A DNA stretch of 60,662 nt from a virus. A program made the position numbers and the translations under genes. The stretch is from IMG/VR virus record IMGVR_UViG_3300005340_000041, positions 1 to 60,662 of that record. One strand, written 5' to 3'. Within the stretch, counting starts at the first letter, position 1. Every line of letters begins with the position of its first letter. This document shows, piece after piece, positions 34,759-42,158 of the stretch. The notes under the pieces are model-generated. The model was not told where the DNA came from and did no database searches. It worked only from the letters and a program-made list of their open reading frames with translations.

Positions 34759-34909
34759 AACTTACGCGGCTCTCGTCCACGGCGTTATGGGTTTGTGCTA
34801 TTTAATCACACTGCCATATCATATACGCCGCAAAAATCCCGGCAGAGTTGTTATGCATAGCGCTATGCTTGCCTATCATATATGGGCAGCAAAGGAGCAC
34901 ACGAAATGA
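34628..34909 (+). CDS. membrane protein overlapping the lipoprotein gene
   Basis: 93 residues from ATG 34628 with GGAG five bases upstream; an ATG at 34733 is an alternative. The first part overlaps the lipoprotein frame. The C-terminal half has a transmembrane segment (YAALVHGVMGLCYLITLPYHI). It ends in an ATGA overlap with the next gene. Possibly a holin or spanin component; the overlapping layout is typical of lysis cassettes. Confidence 0.5.
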   Translation: MTNEMWCWDPAQCSSTLRSTIETPASGDNTKAKTQMERQRPEIETYAALVHGVMGLCYLITLPYHIRRKNPGRVVMHSAMLAYHIWAAKEHTK

Positions 34910-35118
34910 AAACTTCTACTCTAATGTTTGTGGGTGCTCTGCTACTCTCTGTCACTGCATTCGTTAGCAGCCATACTGATATTCATACGTTCGCTGATCT
35001 ATTCGGCAATGTACAGAACTTTTTTGGTCTGCTCGGAGTTATCGGCGCGGTGTGCGTAGGTTGGGTGAACAAATCTCCACTGCCGGAAGCCAAGCCTGTA
35101 GATAGGTCAGTGAATTAA
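34906..35118 (+). CDS. small membrane protein, holin candidate
   Basis: 70 residues from ATG 34906, eight bases after AAAGGAG and overlapping the previous stop as ATGA. Two hydrophobic segments (STLMFVGALLLSVTAFVSS and FFGLLGVIGAVCVGWV) are separated by a short polar loop; the end is charged. Size and topology fit a class II-type holin. Last gene of the plus arm. Confidence 0.55.
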   Translation: MKTSTLMFVGALLLSVTAFVSSHTDIHTFADLFGNVQNFFGLLGVIGAVCVGWVNKSPLPEAKPVDRSVN

Positions 35119-35122
35119 AGGT

Positions 35123-35193
35123 CGTCCGTGCAGGATTCGAACCTTGCGACCTAGCTCTTATAAGGAGCTTGCTCTACCACTGAGCTAACGGAC
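35123..35193 (-). tRNA. tRNA-Ile(UAU)
   Basis: Acceptor GTCCGT pairs with ACGGAC; D arm GCTC/GAGC; a perfect anticodon stem AGCTC/GAGCT encloses CTTATAA, anticodon UAU, which reads AUA. The T arm has TTCGAAT, but the stem is imperfect (CAAGG against CCTGC, or an extra A bulged). CCA is not encoded. Its 5' end overlaps the stop of the glycoside hydrolase gene by 9 nt. It may be a poor or unusual tRNA because of the T stem. Confidence 0.75.
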
Positions 35194-36249
35194 ACTAATT
35201 GTTCTACGACGCCTTTGCAGCAAAGCTTTTAGCTCAATTCCTACATCTGTCATCTTAAAACTCTGCCAGTTAGGCGGATCGTTGGGATTGGTGCATTCAA
35301 CGAATTGCGTCCGCTCGCCGAAATTAATGTTCGTGGGCGGTTTGCCGAGATCGAACAACACCTTCGCGGTCCATTCCACGATCCTTCCTGTCCCCCCGTC
35401 GCCAATCTCGGACATCCACTCCTCTTTCGAAGGGTCACCATACTGCTTGATCACGGCCCGGAATGCGGCGATGCGATCATAGCTGTCCTCGGGGAAATCG
35501 ATCGTCCCATCCTCCCGATTCCGCCACGCATACGGATGATAACTATATGCAAAGGTCGCGGCGTTGATCTGGCTGTCCGCTCGGGAGAATTGAATCCCTC
35601 TACGCAACGCATCTTCACCGTCTGCATCTGGCAATGTGAATCGTGCCTTAGGATTAACACTTAGTATACCCTTGAAATACGGATACGCCCCTTCGTACCA
35701 CATACGAGCATAGGCTTCGTTCCATCTACTCTCCGTATGCACAAGCGGGTTATAGAAATCTCCACCCAGCTCATTGCCCCATGCATACGATGAGATATAT
35801 TCGTATAGCATCTTATCTTCTATACGTCGTCTATCACTAGCAAGCTTGCATCCATAATCATACCAGCCGGACATATGCGGCGGATCAACAACCCACGGAC
35901 GATGAGCAGCAAATTTCTGTGGCCGTCCGGGAATAGCTATACCATTCTCATCTAATTCCCATACAGTAGCTCCGGCTGTATAAGGATAGTATGTAGTCTT
36001 CCCTTCGGCCATATGAGCCGGACACCAGCTTGTATTAACATCCGGGCGAATACCGGCATGTAGAAGTGTGGCTATATTAGGAACTAAGCTCTTCCAGAAG
36101 CTCCAAATACCCTCTTCCGGATGTGAGCATGTCGCTGAATCCGCTAATCTACATGCAGTGAATCCGATATCACGAAGAACCTCCGCTTCTGCCTTTGTGA
36201 TATAAACCGGATCACTATTCATCATCCACGAGAAGCTAATATCTGTCAT
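35185..36249 (-). CDS. clan-A glycoside hydrolase-like protein
   Basis: 354 residues, TIM-barrel style. AWGNELGG holds the acid/base pair N159-E160, YSYHPYAW lies at about 235-242, and WMSEIGDGG holds the second glutamate E281, the usual arrangement in clan GH-A (GH39/GH5-like). No signal peptide. It lies inside the tRNA cluster on the minus arm rather than with the spike or lysis genes, and overlaps the tRNA-Ile. AGGATAC precedes the ATG. It could degrade host polysaccharide or peptidoglycan; the substrate is unknown. Confidence 0.7.
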   Translation of the reverse strand: MTDISFSWMMNSDPVYITKAEAEVLRDIGFTACRLADSATCSHPEEGIWSFWKSLVPNIATLLHAGIRPDVNTSWCPAHMAEGKTTYYPYTAGATVWELDENGIAIPGRPQKFAAHRPWVVDPPHMSGWYDYGCKLASDRRRIEDKMLYEYISSYAWGNELGGDFYNPLVHTESRWNEAYARMWYEGAYPYFKGILSVNPKARFTLPDADGEDALRRGIQFSRADSQINAATFAYSYHPYAWRNREDGTIDFPEDSYDRIAAFRAVIKQYGDPSKEEWMSEIGDGGTGRIVEWTAKVLFDLGKPPTNINFGERTQFVECTNPNDPPNWQSFKMTDVGIELKALLQRRRRTISVR

Positions 36250-36262
36250 TGATAGTATCCTA

Positions 36263-36344
36263 TGCGCTCGGAGAGATTCGAACTCTCATGCCTAGCGGCG
36301 TCTGAGCTTAAATCAGAGGTGTTTACCAATTTCACCACGAGCGC
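36263..36344 (-). tRNA. tRNA-Leu(UAA)
   Basis: 82 nt. Acceptor GCGCTCG/CGAGCGC pairs fully; anticodon stem TCTGA/TCAGA encloses TTTAAGC, anticodon UAA; a long variable arm is as expected for a class II tRNA; T arm GAGAG-TTCGAAT-CTCTC is perfect. CCA is not encoded. It reads UUA. Confidence 0.9.
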
Positions 36345-36355
36345 GTATCTTACAA

Positions 36356-36428
36356 AGCTTATAGCAGGACTCGAACCCGCGACCTGCTGATTACAAATCA
36401 GCTGCTCTACCAACTGAGCTATACAAGC
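36356..36428 (-). tRNA. tRNA-Thr(UGU)
   Basis: 73 nt. Acceptor GCTTGTA/TATAAGC with one G-T pair; D arm GCTC/GAGC; anticodon stem GCTGA/TCAGC around TTTGTAA, anticodon UGU; T arm GCGGG-TTCGAGT-CCTGC. CCA is not encoded. It reads ACA. Confidence 0.9.
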
Positions 36429-36433
36429 AAATC

Positions 36434-36512
36434 TGGTGGACCGGACCGGGATCGAACCGGCCTACTGTCGGCAACTTCGGGTTGCTGCATCCCCTTGATG
36501 CTTCTGCGGCCC
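36434..36512 (-). ncRNA. tRNA-like element with encoded CCA
   Basis: The 3' half is convincing: T arm GCCGG-TTCGATC-CCGGT, acceptor strand CCGGTCC, then A and an encoded CCA. A 5' strand GGGCCGC at 36512 would pair at six of seven positions and give 76 nt plus CCA. The rest is not canonical: position 8 is A, the D stem can form only as a shifted GCAT/ATGC, and the anticodon loop is either GCAAC-CCGAA-GTTGC or a seven-base loop with C instead of U33 (anticodon CGA). It may be a decayed tRNA or a tRNA mimic. No suppressor anticodon is evident. The following 94 bases hold no gene, only a GCCAG/CTGGC inverted pair. Confidence 0.5.
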
Positions 36513-36606
36513 TTGAATTTGTGCCAGTTTCGCGGCCGTATGCTGGCGGATACGTACTAAATTAGGATACATATGGCAAAACCCTAACCACCGCTATTCA
36601 GCAGCA

Positions 36607-36984
36607 CTACGACGATTCACCATCGTTCAGAGCCTGCTGAAGTTCCTGTCTCATATCCTCAAATACCCAATCAGGTATACGATATCCCGTGTCTTTAAGT
36701 CTTTGCAAGGTAACTATCATATCCGCCAACGAGGCGTCTTCAAACGTTTCGCCCGCATATGGCAGAAGAATCTCCACCATAGTAGACCCGTCAAGAAGGG
36801 ATCTAATCTGTTTGTGCCTAGCGAACCACCCTTCCGGATTTTTATCAAAATCTACTGGTGGAGGAAGGGGCTCCTTAAATACATATCTACGATTCGCGAC
36901 ATGTGTTATCCACGATTCGGAGACATCCTCATAGCAATAGACATCACACTGATAGTCATCACTGCTCCATCTGCAATATGCCAT
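36607..36984 (-). CDS. conserved-type phage hypothetical protein
   Basis: 125 residues, starting MAYCRWSSDDYQCDVYCYED, an opening found in many phage hypothetical proteins. Helical C-terminus. GGAGAAA lies before the ATG. Function unknown. Confidence 0.65.
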   Translation of the reverse strand: MAYCRWSSDDYQCDVYCYEDVSESWITHVANRRYVFKEPLPPPVDFDKNPEGWFARHKQIRSLLDGSTMVEILLPYAGETFEDASLADMIVTLQRLKDTGYRIPDWVFEDMRQELQQALNDGESS

Positions 36985-37120
36985 GAGATTTTCTCCACAA
37001 CTCTGTCCGTATCTTATTACACAACTTACAGATACGTCGTACGATGCCTCGTTTGTTGATATAGATCCGTTGGTTATCCCCGACTACGGCGTGGCCATGT
37101 TTGCAATACAGTTCGATCAT
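36959..37120 (-). CDS. small zinc-ribbon protein
   Basis: 53 residues from ATG 37120, or 68 from ATG 37165, which overlaps the homing endonuclease gene by 31 bases. A YCKHGHAV...CKLCNKI pattern gives C-x2-H/GH with C-x2-C, the small zinc-binding motif often found near HNH proteins. Probably DNA or RNA binding. It overlaps the next gene by 26 nt. Confidence 0.5.
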   Translation of the reverse strand: MIELYCKHGHAVVGDNQRIYINKRGIVRRICKLCNKIRTELWRKSHGILQMEQ

Positions 37121-37134
37121 TTCAGCTCTAGACT

Positions 37135-37578
37135 TTATTTCTCTCGATGAAGGAAAGAGGCCCAATCATCATATCGCTTTTCACTACTCACCCAGTGTTT
37201 GCCTCTTCGATAAGAAGACTTCTGAACTTTGTTTCGATTCTCCTTAAGCTCTTCCTCTCGTCCATACAACACTTCCAAAGCTGCAATTGCTCTTTCTCTT
37301 CGAGTGATTAAATACGGAAGTAACGACTCCAGTGTAGCTTTTACGAGCTCTCTTCGTGCTGTTCTGGCAACAGTTATCGGCTTGTAAGCAGGCTTGCGCT
37401 CCTTATACGTTTTTGGTGTTTCCCAACATAAAATCTCTGCAAACGTACAAACACTCTCAGGGTGGGTCATAGCAAGCTGTAGTATAACAACTAGATTAGT
37501 GTCTCTCATAGCAATCTGAATACAGCCCTCTCCATCAAATAAACCAGCACACCACGCTAGTCTATGTGAGGTTGCCAT
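37135..37578 (-). CDS. LAGLIDADG-type homing endonuclease
   Basis: 147 residues from ATG 37578. LAWCAGLFDGEGCI at 7-20 is a standard single LAGLIDADG motif; the rest is basic with VARTARRELVKATLESLLPYL. A single-motif enzyme acts as a dimer. Probably a selfish gene in the small-gene region after the tRNAs. Confidence 0.8.
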   Translation of the reverse strand: MATSHRLAWCAGLFDGEGCIQIAMRDTNLVVILQLAMTHPESVCTFAEILCWETPKTYKERKPAYKPITVARTARRELVKATLESLLPYLITRRERAIAALEVLYGREEELKENRNKVQKSSYRRGKHWVSSEKRYDDWASFLHREK

Positions 37579-37654
37579 TTTAATATCCACCCCCACACCC
37601 CCGCTCAGCAAATTTTGATTACTACAACAATCTGGCCGCGAAGTTTATTCCCGA

Positions 37655-38002
37655 CTACTTCAAATATTTCCGCTCGATATAGTATGCGATCCTCTTGAAG
37701 GAAGACCCAGAATCATTTAGCTCGCTTGCCGTTCTCGTAGTTAAAATAGGGTCATCCCACTCCAAGCCGAGCCAATCAGCAACCTTCTTCGGCAAGAAGT
37801 CAACACTACCAGCGTATTTATACGCACTATGCCCGGGAACCTTCCTCCACTGGCCTAGTTTCGATAACTCACAAGCCACGCCAAGACAACAGTAAAAATA
37901 TACTCCATCCGACTCATTCCGCAACGCGTAAGCACCTTGTTGATATTTTCCACTTCTAAGCGCGTTAACCCACTTACGGATATTCTTCTTATTTATCTTC
38001 AT
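37655..38002 (-). CDS. hypothetical protein with YCCLGV motif
   Basis: 115 residues from ATG 38002, which overlaps the previous stop (TGATG) with AGGAG just upstream. It contains KWVNALRSGKYQQGAYAL, YFYCCLGVAC and FLPKKVADWLGLEWDDP, a set found together in small phage hypothetical proteins. Function unknown. Confidence 0.65.
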   Translation of the reverse strand: MKINKKNIRKWVNALRSGKYQQGAYALRNESDGVYFYCCLGVACELSKLGQWRKVPGHSAYKYAGSVDFLPKKVADWLGLEWDDPILTTRTASELNDSGSSFKRIAYYIERKYLK

Positions 38003-38517
38003 CACTCCTCCAACTTTTTAAACGCCACGGCCTTAAACGCTTCTTCAAACCACTTAGAATATTCAAATCCAACAAGACCACCCATGTTGTAGTCGTAGAG
38101 TTCGTGGCCCACAATCCTAAGCTGCCGGACCTTTGCTTCCTGTAATAAATATGCCCACTGCGGGCTCATAGCGAGCAAAGATGCGGGAGTCCAATCGATG
38201 TAATAATATGGACTATGCGCCATAGCCGCCATAGCGGACCTCATACACCATTTAATAGCGTTCACAAGCTGCATAGTATGCATACTTGATATAGGAATAG
38301 GTTCGGAGAATTTTGCTTTCTGATTCTTACGGGCAGGACGCCAATGATCTACCGGAATATTGCTACAACTATCAACCCATTTAAGAAAATACGGTCTACG
38401 GACATCAGTGCTAGCAGACACGGCAGACACAATCTGCACCGCTTGTCCTGCTTTGACTGTTACTGTAATGGTCTTAGTCTTAGCTTTCTTTGTTCTGGAA
38501 GTCATTGGCGTCCCCAT
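38002..38517 (-). CDS. hypothetical protein
   Basis: 171 residues, with a second possible start at residue 5 (38505, after GGGGA). Lys/Thr-rich N-terminus, then an alpha-helical domain (SSMHTMQLVNAIKWCMRSAMAAMAH). Function unknown. It is ATG-coupled to its neighbour downstream. Confidence 0.6.
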   Translation of the reverse strand: MGTPMTSRTKKAKTKTITVTVKAGQAVQIVSAVSASTDVRRPYFLKWVDSCSNIPVDHWRPARKNQKAKFSEPIPISSMHTMQLVNAIKWCMRSAMAAMAHSPYYYIDWTPASLLAMSPQWAYLLQEAKVRQLRIVGHELYDYNMGGLVGFEYSKWFEEAFKAVAFKKLEE

Positions 38518-38520
38518 TTC

Positions 38521-38841
38521 TTACGCTGCAACAGTTGGGGTTGCTGGAGCAGGCGTAGGGAGGTTTCCAAGCCGTCCAAGTAGCTCCTTCTTAACCTGCG
38601 CTACGACATACTCGATCGCACCACTGATCTGCTGAATCTCAGCATCGGCAAGAGGACCACTAATCGGCTGATGAAGCGCGGTCATAACCGCTAGGGCGAT
38701 CTTCTTTTTCTCATCACCAGAAATTTCCACAGTCATTAGATAGCGGACTGTTGTTTCAAGCACATTATTCTCAACGGCGTGGAACGAATCTGTTACCGTC
38801 CCGCCGGTAATTTCGTGAAAAAGTTTACTCAGTCTAGACAT
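38521..38841 (-). CDS. hypothetical protein
   Basis: 106 residues, helical with an Ala/Pro/Thr-rich tail. SGDEKKKIALAVMTALHQPISG and an amphipathic segment IQQISGAIEYVVAQVKKELL resemble the small phage proteins sometimes placed near holins, but there is no transmembrane segment. Function unknown. Confidence 0.55.
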   Translation of the reverse strand: MSRLSKLFHEITGGTVTDSFHAVENNVLETTVRYLMTVEISGDEKKKIALAVMTALHQPISGPLADAEIQQISGAIEYVVAQVKKELLGRLGNLPTPAPATPTVAA

Positions 38842-38852
38842 TTATTTATCTC

Positions 38853-39119
38853 CTATCCAATCTTCTTGAGATTAAACTGCTTGGGAGTTTCTACCTCGTA
38901 TCGACTAACTCTAACCAGTTTGTACACTGAAAACGACTCCTCCCCATATATCTCTGGTATCTTTGGGTCTGAAGAAACCCCATCATATATGCTTTGCCGA
39001 GCTTCAGGCTCGTTTGAGTAGTACACAAAGTCGATTTCGTTACTATACTCGGTAAAGATCGTCTCATTATTATCTCGAACTGCGAAGTACCCCAAAATAT
39101 ATTCCTTCTTTGTAGCCAT
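38853..39119 (-). CDS. hypothetical protein
   Basis: 88 residues. A beta-strand start (KKEYILGYFAVRDNNETIF) and a basic end. Coupled by TAATG to the zinc-ribbon gene before it. Function unknown. Confidence 0.55.
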   Translation of the reverse strand: MATKKEYILGYFAVRDNNETIFTEYSNEIDFVYYSNEPEARQSIYDGVSSDPKIPEIYGEESFSVYKLVRVSRYEVETPKQFNLKKIG

Positions 39120-39247
39120 TATTTATCCTTTACTTGCCATTGTCGTTTGCACTTCCCGCATCTGGTAGGCATAGTTTCTTTGCGGATATTCCACGAATGT
39201 CCACAGTGTTTACACGGTCCTGCTTTGGGCAGACTAATCTTCTTCAT
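39119..39247 (-). CDS. 42-residue zinc-ribbon protein
   Basis: MKKISLPKAGPCKHCGHSW... with C-x2-C at both ends (CKHC and CGKC), the minimum of a zinc ribbon. The stop overlaps the next ATG (TAATG) and the start overlaps the previous gene end, which support it as real. A second ATG lies three bases upstream (39250). Probably nucleic-acid binding. Confidence 0.6.
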   Translation of the reverse strand: MKKISLPKAGPCKHCGHSWNIRKETMPTRCGKCKRQWQVKDK

Positions 39248-39626
39248 CATCACTTCCCAGCTTTCGTATACCAACACCCGCCTTTCCCGGCTGACCTTCT
39301 ACCGTACACGCCTGTATAACATGCGCCGGAATATTATGCTCTAACAGCTTACCTGCATCAATCGTTCGCCGAGGTTTAGAAGCCGAACGCCGATAGATTA
39401 CATACGTATCCCCGCCGTACTGCCATTTAATTTTACGCTTACCGGGTTCAACCTCCTCTCCACGAACTTCCCGTACCCAATTTTCGAATTCATCCTCGTT
39501 ACTACGATCTAATACGGCAGCAATAACTTCATCACACGCTATTACAATGGACCGTAGGCGTTTAATTTCGTTCGCAGCGTTAATTCGCTGCTTTAGAACC
39601 TCGTCGGCTTCATCCAAGGAGAACAT
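39234..39626 (-). CDS. protein with internal FVxxVR-type motif
   Basis: 130 residues. The segment NEDEFENWVREVRGEEV (about 46-62) is a copy of the tail motif, here followed by a basic domain (KIKWQYGGDTYVIYRRSASKPRRTI) and a disordered end. So the motif is not always C-terminal. The first 45 residues form helices. Function unknown. Confidence 0.65.
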   Translation of the reverse strand: MFSLDEADEVLKQRINAANEIKRLRSIVIACDEVIAAVLDRSNEDEFENWVREVRGEEVEPGKRKIKWQYGGDTYVIYRRSASKPRRTIDAGKLLEHNIPAHVIQACTVEGQPGKAGVGIRKLGSDDEED

Positions 39627-39638
39627 GCTATGATCTCA

Positions 39639-39824
39639 CTATAGTGCGTTACGTTTACGATCCCGCCTAAAATCAAAATCAGCACCCCACGTAGCAAGTG
39701 GATCTATGGAAAGCAATCCTATTGCTAACGATAGTAAATAGTTTTCACTCCACACTAGAACACCAGTATATATAGTGAAAATAATGCCCAGAGTGATAAA
39801 ATACCCAAGTCGTGACTGTCTCAT
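39639..39824 (-). CDS. small membrane protein
   Basis: 61 residues with two hydrophobic segments (YFITLGIIFTIYTGVLVW and YLLSLAIGLLSI) and a basic C-terminus (FRRDRKRNAL). An inner-membrane location is likely. Function unknown. Confidence 0.6.
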   Translation of the reverse strand: MRQSRLGYFITLGIIFTIYTGVLVWSENYLLSLAIGLLSIDPLATWGADFDFRRDRKRNAL

Positions 39825-39831
39825 TTAAGCC

Positions 39832-40179
39832 TCAAATTGTGTTTATGAACATATCCGGGCGTATAGTTAGATGTCTATGAATTTGTAGTTTACCTGTTGA
39901 TCCCCAATTACCTACGTACACGCGATCACCATTATGATCGAAATCAGATGTCCAAGCATAATGATTCCGCAAATCTTGCGTGTTATATCCGAATACATGT
40001 AGATACGCCCATGCTACAGGAGGCATTAGACTAATTTGTTGGGATTCAACATAATCACCCTTAAAGCTAATATTCGCGAATTCTTCGTCAAGATACCACG
40101 TTTGCGGATAGAACTTTTCCGGATGATTGGTGACCAACCGAAGAAGAGTTGTATTAGGTTTTATTGCGAAAAGTGCCAT
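39832..40179 (-). CDS. hypothetical protein
   Basis: 115 residues, aromatic-rich (NHYAWTSDFDHNGDRVYVGNWG). No motif recognised. It overlaps the end of the DUF218-like gene by 19 nt and so is probably co-translated with the sugar block. Confidence 0.55.
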   Translation of the reverse strand: MALFAIKPNTTLLRLVTNHPEKFYPQTWYLDEEFANISFKGDYVESQQISLMPPVAWAYLHVFGYNTQDLRNHYAWTSDFDHNGDRVYVGNWGSTGKLQIHRHLTIRPDMFINTI

Positions 40180-40610
40180 TGTAGTTGTTTCAACCCCGCA
40201 GTGTAAGAAAGAATGTCACCTTTACGCTGATACTTCCTGATCTTTTCTATTTCTACAGGATCGTCCCTAAACCCTGCTTGGTCCACTGCTATAGGAATAA
40301 TACTCACATGACCATAGAGCGCAGCAAAAGTTAAATACGCCCTATAAATATGATATCTATGCGTAACTAAAGCCATTGGTTGTCCCAAGCTGAAGTTTCG
40401 AGTCAACTCTTCCGCCTCTTCTAGAGTAGAGTTACCAAATGGCTGAATAATAGACGCCCTGTACAATTCAGCAATAGCGCCTGCTTGTATTAATCTTTCT
40501 TTGTATACTGCTAAATTTGTATGACGCAAAACAACCACTAGTTGCGGTGTTATTTCTACTTTATTAACTCTATCCAAAGTATCACAGAAAGTCTCCCGCA
40601 CGGAACGCAT
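40161..40610 (-). CDS. DUF218/YdcF-like protein
   Basis: 149 residues from ATG 40610, six bases after AAGGAGG; the ATG at 40628 overlaps that site. The pattern STLEEAEELT then LVTHRYHIYRAYLTFAALYG and IPIAV is that of DUF218 (YdcF, SanA, ElyC), proteins tied to envelope or sugar metabolism. The gene is directly downstream of the nonulosonate synthase, overlapping it by 29 nt, which suggests a shared pathway. Confidence 0.65.
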   Translation of the reverse strand: MRSVRETFCDTLDRVNKVEITPQLVVVLRHTNLAVYKERLIQAGAIAELYRASIIQPFGNSTLEEAEELTRNFSLGQPMALVTHRYHIYRAYLTFAALYGHVSIIPIAVDQAGFRDDPVEIEKIRKYQRKGDILSYTAGLKQLQWHFSQ

Positions 40611-41640
40611 CCTCAACCTCCTTATCATATTTCAAAACCCGCCCAATAAGCCGATCTATTTCATACGGCGGTAACGATCCCGAAGGGGCAGGGCGTAGTG
40701 CCACGAAATCCACCTCGGCGAGCTTCAAGCCCGCCTTGAGCGCCCTAGCAGCCCGCAGGCAACGGCGCTGGAGGACCACGGTTTCCTGCTCGTTCGCTTC
40801 AACCCGTTTCCGCCCGCCTCCTAGTGCAGCTTCAAGATTGCGAACCTCGTGGACCATTTCCTGCCATTCCTGTGGTGTGGAAGAAAATGTATGATCCGGA
40901 CCGGGGCGATGAGGGGCGTCCGTGAAGTGTTTCTCAATCACTCGTGCTCCTAGCGCAACCGCTCCCATAACTGCTGTGTAGCCAATTGTATGATCCGACA
41001 ACCCCAACACGAAGTTTGGATACATGGTTCGGAAGTGTATCAGCGTTTTAAGTTGTAGGTATTTAAAGTTGTCTGGATCGGCGGTATAGTTTGTGTTGCA
41101 CTGCATCAGACAAACATCAGAGCCGATAAATCGCCGCATTGCACGATCGACATCGTAGATATCTGAGGCCCCACAGGCTATAAATACAGGCTTGCCATTT
41201 TCTGCAATTTTATCTATAAGTCGAAGATATGTAATGTCCCCGCTGCCGATCTTAAAAGCATTCACATAAGGATCAAGATGATCTACACACTCCAGATCAT
41301 ACGGCGTAGACATAAACTCAATACCAATCTGGTCACAATATCTCTTAAGGATTGACGTCCATTCCCACGGCACGCTCAAACGCCGGAAGGCATCTACAAC
41401 ATCCTCTCTCCATCCGGCTTGATGTGCTAATTTGCCGACTTCAGCAAACCCACGCTCGGATACGATATGCTCTGCGCGAAAATGTTGAAATTTGGCACAA
41501 TCTGCGCCCGCCTTTTTGGCCAATTCACAGAGATCTAATGCTCGATTTATATCTCCATCATGATTAGCAGAAATATCAGCGATAAAATATGTGGGATGGT
41601 TATCGCCTACAAATCTATTCCCTACTTTGAATTCAGCCAT
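40582..41640 (-). CDS. NeuB/PseI-like nonulosonate synthase
   Basis: 352 residues. It condenses a six-carbon hexose or mannosamine derivative with phosphoenolpyruvate to a nine-carbon acid. Visible are IADISANHDGD (20-30), GADCAKFQ, FMSTPYD, FKIGSGD, CNTNYTADPDN, GLSDHTIGY and EKHFTDAPHRPGPDH in the TIM barrel, and a C-terminal antifreeze-like SAF domain (LRAARALKAGLKLAEVDF to the end). The 3' end (about 40680-40860) is markedly GC-rich. Which acid is made cannot be told. Confidence 0.9.
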   Translation of the reverse strand: MAEFKVGNRFVGDNHPTYFIADISANHDGDINRALDLCELAKKAGADCAKFQHFRAEHIVSERGFAEVGKLAHQAGWREDVVDAFRRLSVPWEWTSILKRYCDQIGIEFMSTPYDLECVDHLDPYVNAFKIGSGDITYLRLIDKIAENGKPVFIACGASDIYDVDRAMRRFIGSDVCLMQCNTNYTADPDNFKYLQLKTLIHFRTMYPNFVLGLSDHTIGYTAVMGAVALGARVIEKHFTDAPHRPGPDHTFSSTPQEWQEMVHEVRNLEAALGGGRKRVEANEQETVVLQRRCLRAARALKAGLKLAEVDFVALRPAPSGSLPPYEIDRLIGRVLKYDKEVEDAFRAGDFL

Positions 41641-42158
41641 TCTAATGCCTCTTTTTTGTATGAATTCAATACGGCGCCCACAGCGGCCAGTTCAAGCAGC
41701 GCTAGTCCAGAAATGAGACCGCTTCTTACAGATGCTGGAAAATCCGTGTGCCATATGGCCCAATCAAAGGACACGGCACACAGTAATGCTGCCAGCAGAA
41801 CGAAACTCCAAACCGCAAACATCGCCCATCCAACAATCGCCCTGTTCTTTGCCATTCTTGTCTCCATTACAAACTTAGTAAACTCGTCTTCTTCAATTTC
41901 TTCTTTTGTTGTAGATCTCCAAGCGCTTGCCGCAGCAGCATACGACTGCCACACTTGCGATGAGACTGCTGACGAAGAGGCTGGGTTGGAAGCCATTATA
42001 GCATTCAAGCGATTGATATAATTTTGCAGTGTTTGCTGATTTGTGGGGCTTGATGCTATTGCTGGCGCAAATCCATGACGCGGATCATTAGGCGGAGGTG
42101 TAGCTCCATGACATGCAGTAGCCAACTTTTTATCTACTTCGCTAGGATCACTTGGCAT
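41622..42158 (-). CDS. two-segment membrane protein with internal FVxxVR-type motif
   Basis: 178 residues. The N-terminal part is soluble, Ala/Ser/Pro-rich; EEDEFTKFVMETRMAK (about 88-103) is a copy of the tail motif placed just before the first of two transmembrane segments (IVGWAMFAVWSFVLLAALLCA and SGLISGLALLELAAVGAVL). It overlaps the start of the synthase gene by 19 nt and the end of the methyltransferase gene by 25 nt. The motif at a membrane boundary may be a docking site. Confidence 0.6.
   Translation of the reverse strand: MPSDPSEVDKKLATACHGATPPPNDPRHGFAPAIASSPTNQQTLQNYINRLNAIMASNPASSSAVSSQVWQSYAAAASAWRSTTKEEIEEDEFTKFVMETRMAKNRAIVGWAMFAVWSFVLLAALLCAVSFDWAIWHTDFPASVRSGLISGLALLELAAVGAVLNSYKKEALEWLNSK

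Noticed and set aside
36263-36428. A suppressor tRNA for the amber in the gene at 643
   Set aside because: The anticodons are UAA, UGU and UAU; none reads UAG.
36434-36512. tmRNA
   Set aside because: The 3' end resembles one, but no tag-coding frame or typical 5' end is present within reach.
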